A DNA stretch of 64,000 nt from Bimastos eiseni (GCA_959347315.1 OY365815.1:434001-498000), one strand, 5' to 3'. Counted from the stretch's first letter, positions 11,550 to 25,358 are shown. The notes: generated by a model not told the origin, from the letters alone. Numbers and translations are program-made.

Positions 11550-11864
11550 TAGGTAGGCCATCTGTAAGTTATTACGCTTATTTGTTATATTGTGGATGTG
11601 TTCTAATAGGCCTTCTATTCGTCCTCATCAAACTCAGCAGCATCGGAACTGCATCGTCGTCATCATCCTCCTCACCATCATCATCATCATCATCATCATC
11701 ATCACCACCACCCCAACCATTACCGCCATGATCACATCCACCAGCACCATTATCATAAGCATCATCAGACCTCACCCGCCATCTGTGATTCTCCCATCAA
11801 CGAACTGTGCCCGTCCTCAACAATCACCTCGTGATTCGACACCTAACACTGACCCTGACCCAAG

Positions 11865-13277
11865 GCCCTGGCCAACAAACATCCATCATACATTAAGGAC
11901 GCCTATGACCTCATAAACAGAATCAGAGACACTACAATAAAACCACACTATATCTTAGTCACAGGTGATGTCACAGCATTATATACAGATATGAACGTAG
12001 ATAGCACCATCACTTCTGTAAAAGAATTCTTCCGTAAAAATCCAAAAACTAACAGACCAGACGCTGAACTCTTAGAACTCCTCGAAATAGCAATGAAAAC
12101 TGATGACTTCTCCTTCTGCAACAAACTCTTCCCACAAATGTTTGGGACAGCTATGGGGGAAGAACCTTTGCACGTAACTTAGCAAACATGTACCTGGTAG
12201 AATTTGACCAAAAAGCAATGGAGGCCTTCCACATTCACCCACTTGACTTCTTCCGGTTTCTTGACGATATCTCCTTCATATGGCCCGGTACTGTCGAGGA
12301 GCTAAAACAATATGAGGCATTTCTAAATTCTTTAATCACTGACATTACAGTAACCTTAACATACAATGACACTGAAATATTAACTTCCTTGACACAACGA
12401 CTTCTAGATACACAGTCCAGGACAGGACTACACTGCAGACGAGAGTTTATTTTAAACAGACAGACACGCACCAATTACTGCACAGCTCATCATTCCATCC
12501 CAAACACACATTCACTCGCATTCTGAAATCCAAAATTATAAGATTTAAGAGATTATCTTCATTTTAATTAGAACGGACTTCGATTACTCATGTAAGACAC
12601 TATTTGACAGTCCGTTACACAGAGGATATATAGCAAACGACTACTAAGGGAAACTAAGACTAACACATGGACCAGACGTGAAAAGAGTCCTAAAACTAAG
12701 AACACCGATAACAATCTCCTCCCTCCCAGTAGTCATTCCGTACAACCCACTATCTATGCGCATATTTTATGAATGGAAGAAAATCCTCATGCAAGATAAT
12801 AATACACTGCAGCATTACCGCATAATACCAGCCCACTCTAGAAATAGGAACCGAAAAGAATTACTAGCTCCACGTAAAAATAAGCCTATAAAACCCACGC
12901 AAAATACTAACATAGGTTCAAACAAATGTAACACACCTTCATGCACACAATCATACCCATACGTATCAGTCTCCAAAACATACTCAAGCACATACACACG
13001 CCGCAAGTACACCATAATCAAGCGACTAGGCTGCCAAGGCACTAACACAATCTACCTAATAACTTGTAGCGCCTGCAACAAACAATACATAGACCACACA
13101 CAAGGCAAAGTAGTAGAAGGCCTATTAGAGCACATCCACAATATAACGAATCAGCATAATAACCCACTAGCAAACCACTTCAACTCAAACAACCACTCAC
13201 TAGAAAATGTTACAGTTATGCCAACAGTCACTGTTGCTGCATTAGAAATGGCTCTTTTCAGGCCAACAGTAATATAA
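11865..13277 (+). pseudogene. Unit 8: PLE RT/GIY-YIG pseudogene, extra RT frameshift
   Basis: RT frame 1 11865-12182. Frame 2 (12188-12526) is shifted by gaaatattaac (2 extra bases) near 12376. That stretch with gacttctagatacacagtcc is the right-family allele set in an otherwise left-family unit. EN 12678-13277 is open; Cys93 is Tyr (QSYPY), and CNEQ reads CNKQ. Confidence 0.85.
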
Positions 13278-13403
13278 TAGGTAGGCCTTCTATGGGTTAT
13301 TACGCTGCTTTGTTATATTGTGGATGTGTTCTAATAGGCCTTCTATTCGTCCTCATCAAACTCAGCAGCATCGGCACTGCATCGTCGTCATCATCATCCT
13401 CAC

Positions 13404-13435
<32 letters not shown>

Positions 13436-13598
13436 CCACCACCACCACCACCCCAACCATTACCGCCATGATCACATCCACCAGCACCATTATCATATGC
13501 TTCATCATACCTCACCTGCCATCTGTGATTCTCCCTTCAACAAACTGTGCCCGTCCTCAACAATCACCTCGTGATTTGACACCTAACCCTGACCCTAG

Positions 13599-14999
13599 GC
13601 TCTGGCCAACAAACATCCATCATACATTAAGGACGCCTATGACTTCATAAACAGAATCAGAGACACTACAATAAAACCACACTATATCTTAGTCACAGGT
13701 GATGTCACAGCATTATATACAGGTATGAACATAAATAGAACCATCACTACTGTAAAAGAATTCTTCCGTAAAAATCCAAAAACTAACAGACCAGACGCTG
13801 AACTCTTTGAACTCCTCGAAATAGCAATGAAAACTGATGACTTCTCCTTCTGCAACAAACTCTTCCCACAAATGTTTGGGACAGCCATGAGGGAAGAACC
13901 TTTGCACGTAACTTAGCAAACATGTACCTGGTAGAATTTGACCAAAAAGCAATGGAGGCCTTCCGCATTCACCCACTTGACTTCTTCCGGTTTCTTGACG
14001 ATATCTCCGTCATATGGCCCGGTACTGTCGAGGAGCTAAAACAATATGAGGCATTTCTAAATTCTTTAATCCCTGACATTACAGTAACCTTAACATACAA
14101 TGACACTGAAATTAACTTCCTTGACACAACGATTTCTAGATACACAGACCAGGACAGGACTACACTGCAGACGAGAGTTTATTTTAAACAGACAGACACG
14201 CACCAATTACTGCACAGCTCATCATTCCATCCCAAACACACATTCACTCGCATTCTGAAATCCCAAATTTTAAGATTTAAGAGATTATCTTCATTTAATT
14301 TAGAACGGACTTCGATTACTCATGTAAGACACTATTTGACAGTCCGTTACACAGAGGATATATAGCAACGACTACTAAGGAAAACTAAGACTAACACATG
14401 GACCAGACGTGAAAAGAGTCCTAAAACTAAGAACACCGATAACAATCTCCTCCCTCCCAGTAGTCATTCCGTACAACCCACTATCTATGCGCATATTTTA
14501 TGAATGGAAGAAAATCCTCATGCAAGATAATAATACACTGCAGCATTACCGCATAATACCAGCCCACTCTAGAAATTGGAACCTAAGAGCTCCACGTAAA
14601 AATAAGCCTATAAAACCCACGAAAAATACTAACATAGGTTCAAACAAATGTAACACACCTTCATGCACACAATCATACCCATACGTAACAGTCTCCAAAA
14701 CATACTCAAGCACATACACACGCCGCAAGTACACCATAATCAAGCGACTAGGCTGCCAAGGCACTAACACAATCTACCTAATAACTTGTAGCGCCTGCAA
14801 CGAACAATACATAGACCACACACATGGCAAAGTAGTAGAAGGCCTATTAGAACACATCCACAATATAACGAATCAGCATAATAACCCACTAGCAAACCAC
14901 TTCAACTCAAACAACCACTCACTAGAAAATGTTACAGTTATGCCAACAGTCACTGTTGCTGCATTAGAAATGGCTCTTTTCAGGCCAACAGTAATATAA
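13599..14999 (+). pseudogene. Unit 9: PLE RT/GIY-YIG pseudogene, EN open (196 codons)
   Basis: RT frame 1 13599-13916 resembles units 3 and 7 (NIN variant) but keeps AAG before DAYDF. Frame 2 13922-14365 has ISVIW after FLDD and runs the full thumb to TEDI. One base is missing after the AT insertion (tatagcaacgac). EN 14409-14999 lacks the 9-base gaattacta, and has Trp in place of Arg (SRNWN) and Tyr for Cys93. Confidence 0.85.
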
Positions 15000-15125
15000 T
15001 AGGTAGGCCATCTGTAAGTTATTACGCTTATTTGTTATATTGTGGATGTGTTCTAATAGGCCTTCTATTCGTCCTCATCAAACTCAGCAGCATCGGCACT
15101 GCATCGTCGTCATCCTCATCCTCAC

Positions 15126-15157
<32 letters not shown>

Positions 15158-15317
15158 CCTCCACCCCAACCATTACCGCCATGATCACATCCACCAGCAC
15201 CATTATCATATGCTTCATCAGACCTCACCTGCCATCTGTGATTCTCCCTTCAACGAACTGTGCCCGTCCTCAACAATCACCTCGTGATTCGACACCTAAC
15301 CCTGACCCAGACCCTAG

Positions 15318-16719
15318 GCCCTGGCCAACAAACATCCATCATACATTAAGGACGCCTATGACTTCATAAGCAGAATCAGAGACACTACAACAAAACCACA
15401 CTATATCTTAGTCACAGGTGATGTCATAGCATTATATACAGATATGAACGTACATAGAACCATCACTACTGTAAAAGAATTCTTCCGTAAAAATCCAGAA
15501 ACTAACAGACCAGACGCTGAACTCTTAGAACTCCTCGAAATAGCAATGAAAACTGATGACTTCTCCTTCTGCAACCAACTCTTCCCACAAATGTTTGGGA
15601 CAGCTATGGGGGACGAACCTTTGCACGTAACTTAGCAAACATGTACCTGGTAGAATTTGACCAAAAAGCAATGGAGGCCTTCCACATTCACCCACTTGAC
15701 TTCTTCCGGTTTCTTGACGATATCTCCGTCATATGGCCCGGTACTGTCGAGGAGCTAAAACAATATGAGGCATTTCTAAATTCTTTTATCCCTGACATTA
15801 CAGTAACCTTAACATACAATGACACTGAAATTAACTTCCTTGACACAACGATTTCTAGATACACAGACCAGGACAGGACTACACTGCAGACGAGAGTTTA
15901 TTTTAAACAGACAGACACGCACCAATTACTGCACAGCTCATCATTCCATCCCAAACACACATTCACTGGCATTCTGAAATCCCAAATTTTAAGATTTAAG
16001 AGATTATCTTTATTTTAATTAGAACGGACTTCGATTACTCATGTAAGACACTATTTGACAGTCCGTTACACAGAGGATATATAGCAAACGACTACTACGG
16101 GAAACTAAGACTAACACATGGACCAGACGTGAAAAGAGTCTTAAAACTAAGAACACCGATAACAATCTCCTCCCTCCCAGTAGTCATTCCGTACAACCCA
16201 CTATCTATGCGCATATTTTATGAATGGAAGAAAATCCTCATGCAAGATAATAATACACTGCAGCATTACCGCATAATACCAGCCCACTCTAGAAATAGGA
16301 ACCTAAGAGCTCCACGTAAAAATAAGCCTATAAAACCCACGCAAAATACTAACATAGGTTCATACAAATGTAACACACCTTCATGCACACAATCATGCCC
16401 ATACATATCAGTCTCCAAAACATACTCAACCACATACACACGCCGCAAGTACACCATAATCAAGCGACTAGGCTGCCAAGGCACTAACACAATCTACCTA
16501 ATAACTTGTAGCGCCTGCAACGAACAATACATAGACCACACACAAGGCAAAGTAGTAGAAGGCCTATTAGAGCACATCCACAATATAACGAATGAGCATA
16601 ATAACCCACTAGCAAACCACATCAACTCAAACAACCACTCACTAGAAAATGATACAGTTATGCCAACAGTCACTGTTGCTGCATTAGAAATGGCTCTTTT
16701 CAGGCCAACAGTAATATAA
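15318..16719 (+). pseudogene. Unit 10: PLE RT/GIY-YIG pseudogene, EN open
   Basis: RT frame 1 15318-15635 has private changes (GDVIALYT, NVH, GDEP). Frame 2 15641-16018 has ISVIW and ends at ttttaa. EN 16129-16719 of the 9-base-deleted type; HFNSNN reads HINSNN and ENVTV reads ENDTV, so a conserved Phe near the end of the GIY-YIG fold is lost. Confidence 0.85.
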
Positions 16720-17025
16720 TAGATAGGCCTTCTATGGGTTATTACGCTGCTTTGTTATATTGTGGATGTGTTCTAATAGGCCTTCTATTCGTCCTCATCA
16801 AACTCAGCAGCATCGGCACTGCATCGTCGTCATCATCATCCTCACCATCATCATCATCATCATCACCACCACCCCAACCATTACCGCCATGATCACATCC
16901 ACCAGCACCATTATCATAAGCATCATCAGACCTCACCCGCCATCTGTGATTCTCCCATCAACGAACTGTGCCCGTCCTCAACAATCACCTCGTGATTCGA
17001 CACCTAACCCTGACCCTGACCCTAG

Positions 17026-18427
17026 GCCCTGGCCAACAAACATCCATCATACATTAAGGACGCCTATGACTTCATAAACAGAATCAGAGAAACTACAATA
17101 AAACCACACTATTTCTTAGTCACAGGTGATGTCACAGCATTATATACAAATATGAACGTAGATAGAACCATCACTTCTGTAAGAGAATTCTTCCTTAAAA
17201 ATCCAAAAACTAACAGACTAGACGCTGAACTCTTAGAACTCCCGGAAATAGCAATGAAAACTGATGACTTCTCCTTCTGCAACAAACTCTTCCCACAAAT
17301 GTTTGGGACAGCTATGGGGGAAGAACCTTTGCACGTAACTTAGCAAACATGTACCTGGTAGAATTTGACCAAAAAGCAATGGAGGCCTTCCACATTCACC
17401 CACTTCACTTCTTCCGGTTTCTTGACGATATCTCCGTCATATGGCCCGGTACTGTCGAGGAGCTAAAACAATATGAGGCATTTCTAAATTCTTTAATCCC
17501 TGACATTACAGTAACCTTAACATACAATGACACTGAAATTAACTTCCTTGACACAACGATTTCTAGATACACAGACCAGGACAGGACTACACTGCAGACG
17601 AGAGTTTATTTTAAACAGACAGACACGCACCAATTACTGCACAGCTCATCATTCCATCCCAAACACACATTCACTGGCATTCTAAAATCCCAAATTTTAA
17701 GATTTAAGAGATTATCTTTCTTTAAATTAGAACGGACTTCGATTACACATGTAAGACACTATTTGACAGTCCGTTACACAGAGGATATATAGGAAACGAC
17801 TACTAAGGGAAACTAAGACTAACACATGGACCAGACGTGAAAAGAGTCCTAAAACTAAGAACACCGTTGACAATCTCCACCCTCCCAGTAGTCATTCAGT
17901 ACAAACCACTATCTATGCGCATATTTTATGAATGGAAGAAAATCCTCATGCAAGATAATAATACACTGCAGCATTACCGCATAATACCAGCCTACTCTAG
18001 AAATAGGAACCTAAGAGCTCCACGTAAAAATAAGCCTATAAAACCCACGCAAAATACTAACATAGGTTCAAACAAATGTAACACACCTTCATGCACACAA
18101 TCATGCCCAGACATAACAGTCTCCAAAACATACTCAAGCACATACACACGCCGCAAGTACACCATAATCAAGCGACTAGGCTGCCAAGGCACTAACACAA
18201 TCTACCTAATAACTTGTAGCGCCTGCAACGAACAATACATAGACCACACACAAGGCAAAGTAGTAGAAGGCCTATTAGAACACATCCACAATATAACGAA
18301 TCAGCATAATAACCCACTAGCAAACCACTTCAACTCAAACAACCACTCACTAGAAACTGTTACAGTTATGCCAACAGTCACTGTTGCTGCATTAGAAATG
18401 GCTCTTTTCAGGCCAACAGTAATATAA
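17026..18427 (+). pseudogene. Unit 11: PLE RT/GIY-YIG pseudogene, EN open
   Basis: RT frame 1 17026-17343 with VREFFLKN and LPEIAM. Frame 2 17349-17792 has HPLHFF in place of HPLDFF and full thumb. EN 17837-18427 with several private changes in its first 25 residues (LTISTLPVVIQYKPL). Last left-family unit before the right-family unit 12. Confidence 0.85.
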
Positions 18428-18763
18428 TAGGTAGGCTTTCTATGGGTTATTACGCTTATTTGTTATATTGTGGATGTGTTCTAATAGGCCTTCTATTCGT
18501 CCTCATCAAACTCAGCAGCATCGGCACTGCATCGTCGTCATCATCATCCTCACCATCATCATCATCATCATCATCATCATAATCATCATCATCATCATCA
18601 TCACCACCACCCCAACCATTACCGCCATGATCACATCCACCAGCACCAATATCATTAGCATCATCAGACCTCACCCGCCATCTGTGATTCTCCCATCAAC
18701 GAACTGTGCCCGTGCTCAACAATCACCTCGTGACTCGACACCTAACCCTGACCCTGACCCTAG
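18428..18763. repeat. Spacer 11, right-family type
   Basis: It has the long microsatellite with an ataatcatc interruption (about 18531-18611), the caatatcattagc variant and cattcagg before the RT. All are typical of spacers at 45.3, 54.1, 55.8, 59.3 and 61.0 kb, and are rare among its neighbours. Confidence 0.75.
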
Positions 18764-19687
18764 GCCCTGGCCAACAAACATCCATCATACATTCAGGACG
18801 CCTATGACTTCATATACAGAATCAGAGACACCACAATAAAACCAAACTATATCTTAGTCACAGGTGATGTCACAGCATTATATACAGATATGAACGTAGA
18901 TAGAACCATCACTACTGTAAAAGAATTCTTCCGTAAAAATCCAAAAACTAACAGACCAGACGCTGAACTCTTAGAACTCCTGGAAATAGCAATGAAAACT
19001 GATGACTTCTCCTTCTGCAACAAACTCTTCCCACAAATGTTTGGGACAGCTATGAGGGAAGAACCTTTGCGCGTTAATTAGCAAACATGTACCTGGTAGA
19101 ATTTGACCAAAAAGCAATGGAGGCCTTCCACATTCACCCACTTGACTTCTTCCGGTTTCTTGACGATATCTCCTTCATATGACCCGGTACTGTCGAGGAG
19201 CTAAAACAATATGAGTCATTTCTAAATTCTTTAATCACTGACATTACAGTAACCTTAACATACAATGACACTGAAATATTAACTTCCTTGACACAACGAC
19301 TTCTAGATACACAGTCCAGGACAGGACTACACTGCAGACGAGAGTTTATTTTAAACAGACAGACACGCACCAATTACTGCACAGCTCATCATTCCATCCC
19401 AAACACACATTCACTGGCATTCTGAAATCCCAAATTTTAAGATTTAAGAGATTATCTTCATTTAATTTAGAACGGACTTCGATTACTCATGTAAGACACT
19501 ATTTGACAGTCCGTTACACAGAGGATATATAGCAAACGACTACTAAGGGAAACTAAGACTAACACATGGACCAGACGTGAAAAGAGTCCTAAAACTAAGA
19601 ACACCGATAACAATCTCCTCCCTCCCAGTAGTCATTCCGTACAACTCACTATCTATGCGCATATTTTATGAATGGAAGAAAATCCTC
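18764..19687 (+). pseudogene. Unit 12: right-family PLE pseudogene, EN deleted
   Basis: RT frame 1 18764-19081 ends in Arg-Val-Asn (gcgttaattag). Frame 2 has TGA at 19180-19182 in place of the Trp after FLDDISFI, and gaaatattaac shifts it again. The unit stops in the EN linker at aatcctc and joins the telomere-like tract. Markers match units 31 and 39 far downstream, not its neighbours. Confidence 0.85.
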
Positions 19688-19703
19688 TGACCGTGACCCT
19701 AGG
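19680..19703. other. Deletion junction: EN linker joined to telomere-like tract
   Basis: After aagaaaatcctc the sequence jumps to tgaccgtgaccctagg, skipping the rest of the EN, the hairpin and the microsatellite (about 0.79 kb). Only a few bases of microhomology are visible. The identical junction recurs at 26595 and 33506, and a variant with ccctgaccctaggcccagg at 38697. This implies one ancestral deletion spread by array amplification. Confidence 0.85.
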
Positions 19704-20306
19704 CGCTGGCCAACAAACATCCATCATACATTAAGGACGCCCATGACCTCATAAACAGAATCAGAGACACTACAATAAAACCACACTATTTCTTAGTCAC
19801 AGGTGATGTCACAGCATTATATACAGATATGAACGTAGATAGCACCATCACTTCTGTAAAAGAATTCTTCCGTAAAAATCCAAAAACTAACAGACCAGAC
19901 GCTGAACTCTTAGAACTCCTGGAAAGAGCTATGAAAACTGATGACTTCTCCTTCTGCAACAAACTCTTCCCACAAATGTTTGGGACAGCTATGAGGGAAG
20001 AACCTTTTCACGTAACTTAGCAAACATGTACCTGGTAGAAGTTGACCAAAAAGCAATGGAGGCCTTCCACATTCACCCACTTGACTTCTTCCGGTTTCTT
20101 GACGATATCTCCTTCATATGGCCTGGTACTGTCGAGGAGCTAAAACAATATGAGGCCATTCTAAATTCTTTAATCCTTGACATTACAGTAACCTTAACAT
20201 ACAATGACACTGAAATTAACTTCCTTGACACAACGATTTCTAGATACACAGACCAGGACAGGACTACGCTGCAGACGAGAGTTTATTTTAAACAGACAGA
20301 CACGCA
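19703..20306 (+). pseudogene. Unit 13: short unit, RT fused to microsatellite (His-rich tail)
   Basis: RT frame 1 19703-20020. Frame 2 starts at 20026, passes FLDD and continues across the deletion junction at about 20306 into the microsatellite, ending at 20463. The chimeric ORF has a run of ten His followed by more His-rich residues. Thumb end, EN and hairpin are missing (about 0.93 kb). The His tail is only translated TCA/CAC repeat. Confidence 0.85.
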
Positions 20307-20499
20307 TCTTCATCATCATCATCATCACCACCACCACCACCCCAACCATTACCGCCATGATCACATCAGCCAGCACCATTGTCATAAGCATCATCAGACC
20401 TCACCCGCCATCTGTGATTCTCCCATCAACGAACTGTGTCCGTGCTCAACAAACACCTCGTGATTCGACAACTAACCCTGACCCAGACCCTGACCCTAG
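20307..20499. repeat. Shortened spacer 13 after RT deletion
   Basis: Starts directly in the TCA/CAC microsatellite, because a deletion joined the RT thumb to it. The inverted EN arm is absent. It contains tgacccagaccctgaccctagg, a longer form of the telomere-like tract. Copies lie at 27215-27407 and 34126-34318. Confidence 0.85.
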
Positions 20500-21911
20500 G
20501 CCCTGGCCAACAAACATCCATAATACATTAAGGACACCCATGACCTCATAAACAGAATCAGAGACACTACAATAAAACCACACTATTTCTTAGTCACAGG
20601 TGATGTCACAGCATTATATACAGATATGAACGTAGATAGCACCATCACTTCTGTAAAAGAATTCTTCCGTAAAAATCCAAAAACTAACAGACCAGACGCT
20701 GAACTCTCAGAACTCCTCGAAATAGCAATGAAAACTGATGACTTCTCTTTCTGCAACAAACTCTTCCCACAAATGTTTGGGACAGCTATGAGGGAAGAAC
20801 CTTTGCACGTAACTTAGCAAACATGTACCTGGTAGAATTTGACCAAAAAGCAATGGAGGCCTTCCACATTCACCCACTTGACTTCTTCCGGTTTCTTGAC
20901 GATATCTCCTTCATATGGCCTGGTACTGTCGAGGAGCTAAAACAATATGAGGCATTTCTAAACTCTTTAATCCTTGACATTACAGTAACCTTAACATACA
21001 ATGACACTGAAATATTAACTTCCTCGACACAACGATTTCTAGATACACAGACCAGGACAGGACTACACTGCAGACGAGAGTTTATTTTAAACAGACAGAC
21101 ACGCACCAATTACTGCACAGCTCATCATTCCATCGCAAACACACATTCACTGGCATTCTGAATTCCCAAATTTTAAGATTTAAGAGATTATCTTCATTTC
21201 ATTTAGATCGGATTCGATTACTCATGTAAGACACTATTTGACAGTCCGTTACACAGAGGATATATAGCAAACGACTACTACGGGAAACTAAGACTAACAC
21301 ATGGACCAGACGTGAAAAGAGTCCTAAAACTAAGAACACCGATAACAATCTCCTCCCTCCCAGTAGTCATTCCGTACAACCAACTATCTATGCGCATATT
21401 TTATGAATGGAAGAAAATCCTCATGCAAGATAATAATACACTGCAGCATTACCGCATAATACCAGCCCATTCTAGAAATAGGAACCCAAAAGAATTACTA
21501 GCTCCACGTAAAAATAAGCCTATAAAACCCACGAAAAATACTAACATAGGTTCAAACAAATGTAACACACCTTCATGCACACAATCATGCCCATACATAA
21601 CAGTCTCCAAAACATACTCAAGCACATACACACGCCGCATTTACACCATAATCAAGCGACTAGGCTGCCAAGGCACTAACACAATCTACCTAATAACTTG
21701 TAGCGCCTGCAACGAACAATACATAGACCACATACAAGGCAAGGTAGTAGAAGGCCTATCAGAACACATCCACAATATAACGAATGAGCATAATAACCCA
21801 CTAGCAAACCACTTCAACTCAAACAACCACTCACTAGAAAATGTTACAGTTATGCCAACAGTCACTGTTGCTGCATTAGAAATGGCTCTTTTCAGGCCAA
21901 CAGTAATATAA
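20500..21911 (+). pseudogene. Unit 14: PLE RT/GIY-YIG pseudogene, EN open
   Basis: RT frame 1 20500-20817 (AELSELLE variant). Frame 2 20823-21161 shifted at gaaatattaac, with cctcgac instead of ccttgac. The thumb 3' part has gatcggattcg with one base lost. EN 21312-21911 open; RRIYTI in place of RRKYTI, DHIQGK in place of DHTQGK. Confidence 0.85.
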
Positions 21912-22226
21912 TAGGTAGGCCATCTGTAAGTTATTACGCTTATTTGTTATATTGTGGATGTGTTCTAATAGGCCTTCTATTCGTCGTCATCAAACTCAGC
22001 AGCATCGGAACTGCATCGTCGTCATCATCCTCCTCACCATCATCATCATCATCATCATCATCATCACCACCACCCCAACCATTACCGCCATGATCACATC
22101 CACCAGCACCATTATCATAAGCATCATCAGACCTCACCCGCCATCTGTGATTCTCCCATCAACGAACTGTGCCCGTCCTCAACAATCACCTCGTGATTCG
22201 ACACCTAACCCTGACCCTGACCCTAG

Positions 22227-23637
22227 GCCCTGGCCAACAAACATCGATCATACATTAAGGACGCCTATGACTTCATAAACAGAATCAGAGACACTACAAT
22301 AAAACCACACTATTTCTTAGTCACAGGTGATGTCACAGCATTATATACAGATATGAACGTAGATAGAACCATCACTACTGTAAAAGAATTCTTACGTAAA
22401 AATCCAAAAACTAACAGACTAGACGCTGAACTCTTAGAACTCCTCGAAATAGCAATGAAAACTGATGACTTCTCCTTCTGCAACAAACTCTTTTCACAAA
22501 TGTTTGGGACAGCTATGGGGAAAAAACTTTTGCACGTAACTTAGCAAACATGTACCTGGTAGAATTTGACCAAAAAGCAATGGAGGCCTTCCGCATTCAC
22601 CCACTTGACTTCTTCCGGTTTCTTGACGATATCTCCTTCATATGGCCCGGTACTGTCGAGGAGCTAAAACAATATGAGGCATTTCTAAATTTTTTAATCC
22701 CTGACATTACAGTAACCTTAACATACAATGACACTGAAATTAACTTCCTTGACACAACGATTTCTAGATACACAGACCAGGACAGGACTACACTGCAGAC
22801 GAGAGTTTATTTTAAACAGACAGACACGCACCAATTACTGCACAGCTCATCATTCCATCCCAAACACACATTCACTGGCATTCTGAAATCCCAAATTTTA
22901 AGATTTAAGAGATTATCTTCATTTAATTTAGAACGGACTTCGATTACTCATGTAAGACACTATTTGACAGTCCGTTACACAGAGGATATATAGCAAACGA
23001 CTACTAAAAGAAACTAAGACTAACACATGGACCAGACGTGAAAAGAGTCCTAAAACTAAGAACACCGATAACAATCTCCTCCCTCCCAGTAGTCATTCCG
23101 TACAACCAACTATCTCTGCGCATATTTTATGAATGGAAGAAAATCCTCATGCAAGATAATAATACACTGCAGCATTACCGCATAATACCAGCCCATTCTA
23201 GAAATAGGAACCCAAAAGAATTACTAGATCCACGTAAAAATAAGCCTATAAAACCCACGAAAAATACTAACATAGGTTCAAACAAATGTAACACACCTTC
23301 ATGCATACAATCATGCCCATACATAACAGTCTCCAAAACATACTCAAGCACATACACACGCCGCAAGTACACCATAATCAAGCGACTAGGCTGCCAAGGC
23401 ACTAACACAATCTACCTAATAACTTGTAGCGCCTGCAACGAACAATACATAGACCACACACAAAGCAAGGTAGTAGAAGGCCTATCAGAACACATCCACA
23501 ATATAACGAATGAGCATAATAACCCACTAGCAAACCACTTCAACTCAAACAACCACTCACTAGAAAATGTTACAGTTATGCCAACAGTCACTGTTGCTGC
23601 GTTAGAAATGGCTCTTTTCAGGCCAACAGTAATATAA
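22227..23637 (+). pseudogene. Unit 15: PLE RT/GIY-YIG pseudogene, EN open
   Basis: RT frame 1 22227-22544 ends GKKLLHVT, with FLRKN and FSQMF changes. Frame 2 22550-22993 is full thumb with a private NFLIPD. EN 23038-23637 has LSLRIF, so the usual Met27 is lost and the first ATG is residue 38. DPRKN replaces APRKN, and HTQSK replaces HTQGK. Confidence 0.85.
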
Positions 23638-23763
23638 TAGGTAGGCCATCTGTAAGTTATTACGCTTATTTGTTATATTGTGGATGTGTTCTAATAGGCC
23701 TTCTATTCGTCGTCATCAAACTCAGCAGCATCGGAACTGCATCGTCGTCATCATCATCCTCAC

Positions 23764-23795
<32 letters not shown>

Positions 23796-23954
23796 CCACC
23801 ACCCCAACATCACCGCCATGATCACATCCACCAGCACCATTATCATAAGCATCGTCAGACCTCACCCGCCATCTGTGAATCTCCCATCAACGAACTGTGC
23901 CCGTCCTCAACAATAACCTCGTGATTCGACACCTAACCCTGACCCAGACCCTAG

Positions 23955-25358
23955 GCTCTGGCCAACAAACATCCATCATACATTAAGGACGCCTATGACT
24001 TCATAAACAGAATCAGAGACACTACAATAAAACCACACTATATCTTAGTCACAGGTGATGTCACAGCATTATATACAGATATGAACGTAGATAGAACCTT
24101 CACTTCTGTAAAAGAATTCTTCCGTAAAAATCCAAAAACTAACAGACTCGACGCTGAACTCTTAGAACTCCCGGAAATAGCAATGAAAACTGATGACTTC
24201 TCCTTCTGCAACAAACTCTTCCCACAAATGTTTGGGACAGCTATGAGGGAAGAACCTTTGCACGTAACTTAGCAAACATGTACCTGGTAGAAGTTGACCA
24301 AAAAGCAATGGAGGCCTTCCACATTCACCCACTTGACTTCTTCCGGTTTCTTGACGATATCTCCTTCATATGGCCTGGTACTGTCGAGGAGCTAAAACAA
24401 TATGAGGCATTTCTAAACTCTTTAATCCTTGACATTACAGTAACCTTTACAAGCAATGACACTGAAATATTAACTTCTTTGACACAACGATTTCTAGATA
24501 CACAGTCCAGGACAGGACTACACTGCAGACGAGAGTTTATTTCAAACAGACAGACACGCACCAATAACTGCACAGCTCATCATTCCATCCCAAACACACA
24601 TTCACTGGCATTCTGAAATCCAAAATTTTAAGATTTAAGAGATTATCTTCATTTAATTTAGAACGGACTTCGATTACTCATGTAAGACACTATTTGACAG
24701 TCCGTTACACAGAGGATATATAGCAAACGACTACTACGGGAAACTAAGACTAACACATGGACCAGACGTGAAAAGAGTCCTAAAACTAAGAACACTGATA
24801 ACAATCTCCACCCTCCCAGTAGTCATTCCGTACAACTCACTATCTATGCGCATATTTTATGAATGGAAGAAAATCCTCATGCAAGATAATAATACACTGC
24901 AGCATTACCGCATAATACCAGCCTACTCTAGAAATAGGAACCTAAGAGCTCCACGTAAAAATAAGCCTATAAAACCCACAAAAAATACTAACATAGGTTC
25001 AAACAAATGTAACACACCTTCATGCACACAATCATGCCCATACGTATCAGTCTCCAAAACATACTCAAGCACATACACACGCCGCAAGTACACCATAATC
25101 AAGCGACTAGGCTGCCAAGGCACTAACACAATCTACCTAATAACTTGTCGCGCCTGCAACGAACAATACATAGACCACATACAAGGCAAGGTAGTAGAAG
25201 GCCTATCAGAACACATCCACATAATAACGAATGAGCATAATAACCCACTAGCAAACCACTTCAACTCAAACAACCACTCACTAGAAAATGTTACAGTTAT
25301 GCCAACAGTCACTGTTGCTGCATTAGAAATGGCTCTTTTCAGGCCAACAGTAATATAA
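23955..25358 (+). pseudogene. Unit 16: PLE RT/GIY-YIG pseudogene, EN open
   Basis: RT frame 1 23955-24272 (RTFTSV, LPEIAM). Frame 2 24278-24616 reads VEVDQK and has gtaacctttacaagcaatg plus the gaaatatt shift. EN 24768-25358 with ITCRACNEQ between the GIY and YIG parts and HIHIIT in place of HIHNIT, private to this copy. Confidence 0.85.
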
